Assembly (NCBI GenBank): GCA_000310025.1
Contig: FN648564.1
Location: forward strand, 505,916 to 569,915
Origin: Ectocarpus siliculosus
Lineage: Eukaryota; Sar; Phaeophyceae; Ectocarpales; Ectocarpaceae
Direction: 5' to 3'
Length of the DNA stretch: 64,000 nt
The translations under genes were made by a program, and so were the position numbers. Positions 44,701-54,204 of this stretch are shown here, piece after piece (positions within the stretch are counted from its first letter, which is position 1; every line of letters begins with the position of its first letter). The notes below the pieces were generated by a model. It worked only from the letters and a program-made list of their open reading frames with translations, had not been told where the DNA came from and made no database searches.

Positions 44701-47700
44701 TCCGCATGGAGACAGCAGGAGGAGGTGGGCAGCCGCCGATGCAAGAGCGTCAGACGGGCAGTGCTTGTTCGGAGGGGGCTTGAGAGTGCGGGTGTTTTCA
44801 GTGATGCGCGCGCGATGAGGAAGACCGTAACCGTATACGGCGCTTAGGAGCAATACTGATACCGGTCGCTCGCGAGAAAGATCATTTTGAGCAAAGCCAA
44901 GACAAATTAACTGTCGCAGCTGAGCGATGTAGCGATGAGAGCCTGGTCGCTGCCCCCCCACCCCCCCTTTTTTCTGCCCTGGGTTCGAAGGATGCGAGGT
45001 TCTACACCAAACGACTCACTAAAACCTAAACACCAAAACCGAACCACTGTTCTCTTGACCTCCCGAACCGCCCCCCTCCCAAGACCGTGTGCCCCCTCTC
45101 TCGTACCCACCTGCTCGGTCTCCACGAAGTTGGCCACGTTCCCCCCGTCGTCGATGCCGCGGCGCGTGTACCTGGTGCCCTGCCTCAGCCGGCTCCGCCT
45201 CGAGACGAACATCACGTCGAAGGTCCGCTCCCCGGCCCGGCAGCCCCGCTCCACCTGCAGGAACCCACTCATCACCGGCGTCAGCCACCGGTCCACGGCC
45301 GCCACCGCCGCAACACCCCCGTCGCCGCCGCCATTCCGCCGCCCTTCCAACTCTTCCCGGAGCTCGAGCAGCGGCTCCAAGACCCCCAAGTTCCAAAAGA
45401 ATCGTTCGTCTGGGGGCGGCGCTACTGCCGTGGGCGGGGTGGCGGATGACCCTTGCCCCCGCTCCGCCCCCCCGTTTCGCCGCCGCCCGTCATCGTCGGC
45501 GCGCGTCCCCGCCGTGGCGGTGCGGCCGGCGCCGGTCCTCTTCTTCTGCGGGTCCTTCGACGCCGTAACTGGTTGTCGTTTCGACTTTACTTTCCGCGCG
45601 CCGCTGCCGCTCGACAGAGCCCCCCCGGAAACGGAGGCCGCGGACGACCGCTTCGCTGATGGCGGCGGGGTCGCCCGTGTTGAGGAGGAGGAGGAGGAGG
45701 AGGAGACACGGAGCGTCTGCAGGGTCTGGGTCACGTCGTGCACGTGGGAGAAGTAGAACTGGTGCGAGCGAAACGCCAGGGCGAGGAGCGCCAGGAGCCT
45801 GTTTTTTGTTTTTGTCACCCAATATTTTCCCGTTTGTTGGTTAAGTCAGACCCACAGAATGAGAGAAACACAACCCGTAGGTAACGGACGCGAACCAACC
45901 AAAGGGAGGGACGGGGTGGGGGTGACGGTGAAGATATCGAGCGAAGACACGAAGAAAGGAGACGGTACGGTATCTTGCAACATTGAATAGAGCGTTGCAA
46001 AGCCTGGGTGGGGTGGGGGCGCAATTTTCGCACACCACCAAGTTGGGACGACAATAACAAACGCGGACTCACCGGTGTCATACGACGAGAACGGCGTCAA
46101 AACAACAGGGCGGTAAGGTGAAAATCACAAAAAGACCGACGCCACGAGTGTGCAGAACCGATATCCCGACACCGCACGTGCCCGCTCCCATGCAGCATTC
46201 GTTGCTGCTCACGAGCTCGCCTTGTCGCACACTCTACGGTGCCCCCCCCCCCTCCTCCCCCCTCACCTAGCCTCCTCTCTCGCCTGCCCGTCATCCAGAG
46301 CCCTGGGCGCGGCTAGGACCGGGACGAGCTGCACCTTGGACACCTGGCGGAACTCCACGCCGAGGTCGCCGTTTGCATACCTGGGGCCGCACGACACGGT
46401 GGTCAGCGGTGCGTTGAAACTCAATGAATATAAACAACAGTACCTAGGCAATCGCCCTGCACAACACAGCAACAATCTAGGGAGTGCTACGGGATCGAGC
46501 CTCATTCCGACACGGTGAACACACGCCCCAAGAAAAACACGGAGGTGTGAGCGCCACGAGGAAAGAGCAAGAGCTGAATCCGAATGCAAGCATCCTAGGC
46601 AATGGATAACACCTACTTGGGGGTACAACTCTAGGAAATCTCGGCGAACGAGTAAATACCGTCTTTGAGGTTGGATATTTCGCCACGCCGCCGCCGCCGA
46701 CCCTACCGCCGCCGCCACCGTCCCCCGCACCTGAGGCTTGACCTGCTGATGACCGCGACGAAGGGTCCGCTGAGGAGGTCGTACACGCCGAAGAGACCAT
46801 CCACCGGTATCCTCGTCGCCGTTGTTCCCGTCGAAGGACGAGAATCCCCGCCCGCTGCCGCTGCCGCCGGTGCTTCTTCGATCCCGGCGTCCTTCCGCGC
46901 CACTACCCTTACGCGCGCGCCCCCAAGGGACTCAGGCCCGCGAGCAATCGACAGGCACTTGACAGTCATTTCGTTTCGATTCAAGTTTCACACGGGAGGG
47001 TAGGTAAGTTGTAGAGTCGCGTGGCACAAAAAATTGGGCGTGAATGACTCTGGGTTGATGGAATGAAAGCGGCAATGATTGGGGCGACAAACATGCGGGG
47101 TTCACGTGCCGTCTGAGACGGCAAATATTCTAAGCGCTGCCACGAGCGTTCACGATAAGCATGATCGCGTGCAAGGACGACCAATGAAAAAAAAGTAGAA
47201 GTGATTAGTTTTGGTAGAAAACAAAACACGCGATATAGCTCTCATAAAGTCTGCTCGTGCAGCTTCGTGTGTAAATATACTTCGAAGTACGAAGTTTATG
47301 TAAGTGTATGTATTTAGTGGTGTTCATAGACCGTGCACTAGGCGGGAGCAATGGACATACACCAGTCTGGCAGAGGAAAATCGTTGCCAATTTTTTTTCA
47401 TCCGCGGGGTCCCCGGCGTTCATTCGCTTGTCAGCCCGCTAGGAGGTTGGTCAATGAAAATACCGCTGAGCTAGTTAGTGTGTGTACCAAATGCGCCAAC
47501 CAGCTCAACAATACGTCAGTCTCAGCGGGCAAACAATAAAAATTCCTTGCAAAGGAGACAGCACTCGAAAGAGTGGGCGATGCCGAGAGCGCGCAAAGAA
47601 ACACTTCGCGAGAGACCCACACCACCACAGCAGTTTCAGGTCAGTCTTGGCCCTGTAATCAACACAAGCCTCTGACGAAATAGCGGAGGACATCACAATC

Positions 47701-48867
47701 GAAAAACCAAGCTCAGCCGGAGCCAGGATATCGATAGGTGCGGTTATCTCAAAATCGAAAAATTTTCACTCTCAATATCCAGGCACTATCGGCTGACCAC
47801 CTTTTTTGTTGTGTGTGCTTGGTTTCCTGGTGCCAAACCCAGCTACTTTCTACTTTGTACGGAGAAGGGGACGTCCCTCAGAAGACGAGACAAGAAGATC
47901 CATGAACTCCTCTCCCCCTCGCGTACCTCATCCTCGCCTTCCACCTCCAGCACCAGGGCCTCCGCGGTGATGTGAAGGAACCGCTTGGCGGTGTCCAGTC
48001 CCTCGTCATCCCCCGCCTTCTCCCACAGCCGTAGCCTCGGCGGCTTCGGCAGGAGACCTGTGTACAGGTGACAATTCACCCGACAGTCAGTGTAGTTCGC
48101 AAGCACCACCCGATAGGTACAACCCACGAGGAGAGCACCCACAACAGCAGTACTTTCTCAACGTTGACATGTGCTTCATTGCCTGCTGCTGCGGCGAGAT
48201 CGATCTCGCTATAGGTTGCACTTCGGGGATAGATGGGGTTTTAGGGCGGGGGCTTCAGTAGTACGGTGGACGCCGTGGAGACGCGATCATGTAGCCTGTA
48301 CCTTTTGGTGCGGTGGGACACGCGGCGACAATAATAACAGTTTCATAGCACAAAACCACCTGCGAACCACGCTCCCTAGGATATTTAGATGCTTGTGTGC
48401 ACCCCTTGCAGAAACGGCTGGGCTTCGCTCTCTTTTGGACGCCGGGTGGCAGTGATGGTCGGTGTTGTTGCTGCCCGTGGCAACCGGGGGTAGACGGTTG
48501 CATGGGATATACGAGGATGTACATAAAACACGTCTCATGATGGCGCCTATCGCAACCCCAAGACCGAAACAACGCAGCAATTCGGAAGCATTTACTTCAG
48601 CAAAGCAGTAGGCCTACCTCGTACACCGTTCCTGGTCTTGGTTCGGAAGCTTATCTGCCCATTGGTCGGCGAGCTCAAGGGGCCTCCTGCCTGGAACACA
48701 CTGCCGAAACTGCTGCTGCTGCTCCTGCTGTCGCCGAAAGCAGCAAGAGGCGAGGTCGGGTCACTGAAAGGGTTCGAAGGTGCACCGTTGGAAGGGCTGG
48801 CCCGGGCTCCCTTGCAGGCCACCACAGCTAACAGAAAACCGGCCGCCGGTATCCTCCGCAGCATCAT
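38706..48867 (-). CDS. SAC1-type phosphoinositide phosphatase, 12 exons, 1,041 aa
   Basis: SAC1 enzymes remove phosphate from PI4P and other monophosphoinositides. Exons in transcript order: 48867-48618, 48057-47927, 46957-46731, 46380-46267, 45798-45111, 44655-44510, 44049-43962, 42938-42720, 41573-41349, 40622-40471, 39944-39813 and 39459-38706, total 3,126 nt, one frame. SAC landmarks in order: [149 protein letters not shown], then the catalytic CX5R(T/S) loop [10 protein letters not shown] (C667, R673), [26 protein letters not shown] and [11 protein letters not shown]. The last exon is Gly-rich and basic with no membrane helix, unlike yeast and human SAC1. The first exon reads like a signal sequence ([18 protein letters not shown]). 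The start could instead lie in an unseen upstream exon. Confidence 0.9.
41700..41835 (+). repeat. Poly-G-headed dispersed repeat, copy C
   Basis: After an 11-12 base G-run come GTACTCCTTTGTTGC, GTCATTTGACCATTGACCACG and CGAGACGGAGCACCGTTCC, matching copies A, B and D in order. A second G-run follows at about 41833. It lies in the SAC1 intron between exons 42938-42720 and 41573-41349. The part from about 41774 is repeated after the N gap (artefact). Confidence 0.6.
42074..42173. other. Assembly gap, exactly 100 N
   Basis: Positions 42074-42173 are all N, the conventional length for a gap of unknown size. It lies wholly in a SAC1 intron, so the coding model is unaffected. The sequence on both sides is the same locus, see the finding on false duplication. 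Confidence 0.98.
42975..43171. mobile_element. MITE with TA target duplication and pogo/Tigger-like ends
   Basis: This 197-bp non-coding element begins CAGTCGAACGTCGGTTTATG and ends with the imperfect inverse (its last bases read CGACTG). The matching parts of the two ends are CAGTCG and GGACAC. It is flanked by TA at 42973-42974 and 43172-43173. CAGTCGAACxTCGGTTxA ends with a TA duplication are typical of pogo/Tigger-group DNA transposons. No transposase is present, so it moved non-autonomously. It lies in the SAC1 intron between exons 44049-43962 and 42938-42720. Confidence 0.65.
43174..43386. mobile_element. Second MITE, directly abutting the first
   Basis: This 213-bp element has left end CAGCAGTGGGGGGGTCGTCA and right end (inverted) CAGTGGGGGGCCCTCAATAA, both followed by CGCCGG, with several internal [A/T]ATAGCGCCGG[T] copies. 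TA flanks at 43172-43173 and 43387-43388 suggest TA duplication, the left one shared with the neighbouring element. An 18-bp unit TTCTGTACGTTGAATGTA is repeated inside near 43273-43312. It is non-coding and in the same SAC1 intron. Confidence 0.6.
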
Positions 48868-49129
48868 GAGCCCTCACCCAGGCACAGCGCTTGGGTCCCG
48901 CCTCGTCCGTGTGTCTGATAGCTCGTGCTCGCGGCTCGCGTCGTCCGTGTTGGTTCGAGCAGTGATGCTCGGAGAACCAAAATGTCCCATCCGCGACCCC
49001 CCCGTTGGCGAAATGCAAGTTGCGAAATGGCGTCGCCGAACAACATCAATCAATCTGCGCAACCAACCACTCAATGCGAGACGACCCGGAGATTGGTTGA
49101 GTATCACCAAGCTCGCCCTGTCTTGATTG
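48868..49129. promoter_or_regulatory. Divergent promoter between SAC1 and glutaminyl cyclotransferase
   Basis: The two start codons are 262 bp apart and point away from each other. One inverted CCAAT box (ATTGG) is at 49092-49096. No clear TATA box is seen. Shared regulation is an inference from spacing only. Confidence 0.5.
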
Positions 49130-52100
49130 ATGAGCACGAGGGCACTGAGGAGATCCATTGGCAGAAAAGACAAGGAGCGAAAGGGTAGCGGGCCGCGCGG
49201 TACTAGTAGGCCACAACTCCCCGTGCGGAGCAACAGCAGGGGGGGCATCTTGGCGAGCACGGTGTCCAAGCTTTTCCAACCGTCTGCTTCCGACATGGAC
49301 GCGGACACCAGCACCCGGAACGCCCTGGCGGGGATCAGGAGGAGAAAGGCGGGGGGGGAGGGCTGGAGGAGGATGCCGAGGGCCGGCATCGTGGTGTTTT
49401 TTTCCGCGCTTTGTGCGGCGCTGCTCTGGGCTGGGGTGGGTTCTTTGGCGCAGCCGCCTGCTGCGGCGGGAGGAGCGAGGGCCAACTCCACAAGAGGTCG
49501 AGGAGGCTCGGAGGTGTGTGAGATCCAGCCAAGGCCTAGTGTGCTGTCCGCTAAACTTGTACAGCAGTCGCTCCACTGCTGTGTTGCTGGTACTAACAAC
49601 GACAGTCCTGATCTGGCTGGAATGTTCGAAAAAGAAATAAGTTGTCTGCCGTTAGGTACCACATGCTACTTCACTTTGCTGTTGTCGCGAAGTAATGTTC
49701 TCGCGAAGGAATCGACACGAGACACAAGAAGCACCACCACGCACGGTAGCTTGAACTTGATTCCATCGTTAAGCGGTGCCGTCTGCACGGATGGGTGGTA
49801 TGACCAGCAGTGGCACAATGGAACTCTCGATGTCAGACACCTTAGACGGATTATGCGAGACTACGCGTGGGCGGCGGCAGGTCTAGGCTCAACCCACTTT
49901 TCACTTTATCACGAATATGGGTGCTGTCTTCATGTGGTATCTCGTGCCACAATGGCACCGAAAATTGAAAATTGAAACAAATGTGGAGTACGTAGTAAAG
50001 CTGTCCTCGGCTGTGAGGCCGGTTCGAACTACAACATGAGTGCCAATAGGTACATGTCAAGAAGTCTTGTCCGAGTTCGTGTACAATTAGTCGTCCCGTC
50101 CCTTACCCTCAACATGGACCTGCGATGTCTCGAAGTATCATACTTCAAGTAGTGAGCAACAGGAACTCAGTATTCATCTAGCTGGCAAGAGCAGCATCGG
50201 GAGCTTGTACTGTAGGATTCGGACTGGCAGCGGCAAGCGGGAGACATTTTCCGGCGACACGAGGCCTTTTAGTTCGTCTAGCGCACCGTCCCAGGTCTCC
50301 TTGTGGTCGAACGGATCCCGATTTCGGATTTTTTCCATGCGTCCAATCACTGAAAAACCTTTGACAGACTTTACCGGTTCGAGGTAGTACCACTGCATTT
50401 GTCGAAGGGAATGTGTTGGACGTCTTAGCAGTGAGTGGGGGAAACATCCTGCTGGATACTGGGATTATTGCTGCGTATGGTTTAAGCCTATGCACTGCAG
50501 CATCAGTGACGCAAGCTGTTGCTAGCCAATAGAACACCTACATCCAATGCAATCCTCTTGTGGGTCGAGGACACAAATCATCCGGAAGAAGTCCTCCGTT
50601 ATGTCGTAAGTGCTATGAGTTCGGCCTTTACAGGAACACGTTGCGGTGTCCTCTGACAACTTGCTGGGTTTGTTGCCGCTGTTTTTTTTAACCTATTAAC
50701 CTGTTTGAATCTTGTACATACTCCGGAGTATTGGTTGTTTTTTGTTCAAGTGGCGCTGCAGCTTTGTTCGTTCCTGCCCTTGGGCGGCTCGCGGAGAGCC
50801 AGCGGTGCTCATTGAAGGAGGCGTTTTCTGGTGGCACACTCAGCCACCTAGCACGCCCTGCACAAGCGCTTCGTTTTCCTAAGGCCTCGATGAGAGCTCA
50901 CAGCTTTCTTGGTTATGTTGGACGCGACTTTTTTAAGCTATCGAAGTACAGCGACATACCAAGGTATTGGATAGAGATATCCGAACGGTTTTTAATGATG
51001 AGACAACAATAACAGCACCAAAAATAAAAAACTAACCCGCTTCTCGTCCGTGCGTACAGAGCAAAACGAGAACGAGGGCGTCTTCGGCCGGGGCGGCAGC
51101 AACGGCAACAGCAGCGGGAACATCGGCGAGGCAGGACGGCTCTCAGGAGACCGCCTCCCGGAACCTATCTCGACGTCCAGAGCTCAAGACGAGGGGAGGA
51201 CAGGTGAACAAGCAGATGTCCGTAGATCTTGGGAGGCACCAGTTATACTTGGGCTCACGGACAAGCTCTGTGCGTTGTCGCTGCATGTGCCGCGATTGGC
51301 TGTTTATCTCACCAACCAAAGGACCTACACGCCCTCTCCGTTTCTTTCCTTTCCTTGGTTCGCCATGCTTGAAATGCCTTTTTTTTTTCTCTTTCGACAA
51401 CAACGCGTGTTGGCCTATTTCTGGATCTCGCAGCTGGCCTTCGCCCGCTTTTCCCTGCTCGCGGAGTACCCTCACGACCAGCACGCATTCACGTGAGTTT
51501 TGTACACGAGGCTGTCTCTTGTTATTCTAGTTGGTGGGATATCGCACGCGCTGACTGGTGTCCAGTACGGAAGCAGATGATTGGGTGTGTGTGCTTTGAG
51601 TTGTCGCCCTTGCTTGCAGCTTCAGGCAACGGTTTTGGATGTTTGTGTGATGACAAGGAGAAGATGTCAATGGTCTTTAAGTGTGTCACCAAAGCGGGCA
51701 AAGAAAAGTACGGCGTTATCGGATGGGACCGGCTGTTGTAGACAGCTTCACGGCCGTGTTTTCCCGCGGCGAACACTGCTATTTCTTTCGGTAGCCCTCT
51801 CTCTGGGCAACCCTGAGCACATGTTTCGCCCCGTTTCAAGCGCCATGCACAGGAATATGACAGGTATGCAGGGAAAACATTCGCCGCGCATCGAAAATGC
51901 TGTTGTCGAGCCGTAAATATTACCGCGGGGTATTGGCTGCATTGCGACCTGTTTCTTGTATCGAGCAAAGAGGTTGGTATAGGAGGGGAATCACAGCAGG
52001 AGAAGATACAGCAGTGCTGGACACATACCTACAACGCCGTGTTTGTGTAGCTTGGTTTCCCCTGGAACATGTTTGTGGTGATCGAACTCCTATTTTGTAT

Positions 52101-54154
52101 CCCAACCGGGTTTTGCTTCGCAAGAGACACGATAAACATGTACCAGGTACGTTATTACTTCAAGTCGCGACGTATGTATCCGTGAGACAATGCGCAGTCG
52201 TTGCACGAACAGAAAACATGGATATGTATGTGTGTGTATGTATGTGTGTATGTATGTATGTATGTATGTATGTATGTATGTATGTATGTATGTATGTATG
52301 TATGTATGTATGTATGTATGTATGTATGTGTGCATGTATGTATGTATTTGTGTATCCACACCCTATTTTTTCGATGAAAAGTTCAAATGTCAAGCCTATC
52401 AGAGAAGAGCTGACGCACTTGCCGTTCGCTGCACCACCACCTCCACCACCACCACCACCGTGTGAACCCTCTCTCTCTCTCTCACCGCCTCACCTCCGAA
52501 ACGGTTCTCATCCAGAAGTCACACAAGCGTCTCCAGAGCTTTCATCTATCCAACCTACTCTCTGCTGTTGCCATGTACTGCTCCGCCCTTTTTTTGGTTA
52601 TCCAGAATATTTGGAACCCAACCTGTTCTCTGCTGTTGCCATGTCCTGCTCCGCCTCTGTTTTTTTGTGTTGGTTTTAATGTTGCAGTCAGGGGCTGTGC
52701 TACAACGGGGGCTTCCTGTACGAGAGCACCGGGCTGTACGGCGGGAAGTCCACAGTTAGGAAGGTGGACACGGAGACGGGGAAGGTGCTGCAGAGCGTGA
52801 AGCTGGACGACAAGTACTTCGGGGAAGGGATGGTCATCACTGACGACAAGGTGACTATTATGGTCAGAATGAGCGTTTCACAGCGTTTCTGACTAGATTC
52901 GTTGTCGTGGTCGTTGGTTGTGGTGGCTGTTGATGCTACCGCAACTGCTGCGGCTGCTACTGCTGCTGCTGTTTTTTTCGTGCTCATGGTTTGTGCTGCG
53001 GTGGGTGTTGTTTTGGTTTTGTTGCTGTTGCTCCTGTGTTGGTGTCTGTTGTCGGGAGTGGCGTTCGTTTGGGAGCAGCTAGGCCAGTACTGGCCGGGGG
53101 TTCGCCACGTGCTCGAGTGCCCCAGGGAGGCTCAGCAACGAAAGGGGGGAAATCAGTACCGGAGACTGCAAACTAAAGTTGGAACTAATCGTTCAACAAC
53201 AAGAGGACAGGAGACCAGAAGAGGCGAGCTTGCAAACATTCAAGAGAAAAATCGACCAATACGCGAGGAAGACTGCTGGTTTGTTGCCGCCATCCCCCGC
53301 CCCCCCACCCTTTTCTTTTGTTGTCGACCTGCGGACGAAGACGGCCCACCACATGCTTAAAAGACGTTGCTGGTGCGCAAGAGCACAGCAATGGTCTGAC
53401 TTCGCGCATGACCATTCCAATCTCACAAATACTTCCCCCCGCGTGCCGCCGCGCGCCCGTCCCTTTCCCGCCCGCGGCGCCGCTGTTCTGTTTGTTTTTT
53501 CGGCACAAACAAACGGAATATAAGATCCACTCGCTCACGTGGCGATCCAAGGTTGGCTTCTCCTGGGACCTGGAAACCTTCGAGCCGCAGGAGCAATTCC
53601 ATTTCAAGTACGCACATGTCGCTCGATCTGCGTAGCCTTGCTCAGTGCCATGTATTGTAGCGCGCTGCACACTGCGGTCGGTACGTATGGGCATAAAGAG
53701 CAGTCTCGTTCCATGGCCTTCGCTTCCTTGTCTCAGTATAGTACCGGTCTTTTGAAACTCAGGCGGCATTACCCCCAAGGCTCTGCGACAACCAACAGTT
53801 TTTTTTTTTTGTGACGCACCTCAGGTGTGACCCCTTTTTATCCTCTCGTCCAAACGCCCTCCCGCTACACTTTTCCCTGCTTTTGTGGTGAACCGTACCT
53901 GAACCGACCACGCTGCAGTACCATGACAGGGCAAGGGTGGGGGATCACGACAGACGGCGAGAGCCTGATTGTTAGCGACGGCAGCGAGTTCCTCTTCTTC
54001 TGGGACCCGGCGACCATGAAGGAGACCAGACGAGTCGAGGTAGGCCAGAGAGGGAGGGGAAAAGGCGGATAGAGAGAGACAAGAGAGACGAGGGATCTAT
54101 AGAGAGGGACAGAGAGAGGGAGGGTTGAACGATAGAGAGACAGCAATATGGGGA

Positions 54155-54204
<50 letters not shown>

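Noticed and set aside
38706-48867. Assignment to INPP5F/SAC2 instead of SAC1
   Set aside because: [28 protein letters not shown] and the [14 protein letters not shown] block match SAC1 better, and no SAC2-specific C-terminal domain is visible. The lack of membrane helices keeps some doubt.
49127-49662. Minus-strand ORFs across cyclotransferase exon 1
   Set aside because: They are shadows of the plus-strand exon, which joins in frame to conserved cyclotransferase exons.
52090-52465. Tyr/Val/Cys and Ile/His/Thr repeat-protein ORFs on both strands
   Set aside because: They are translations of the (TATG)n microsatellite, which is open in every frame.
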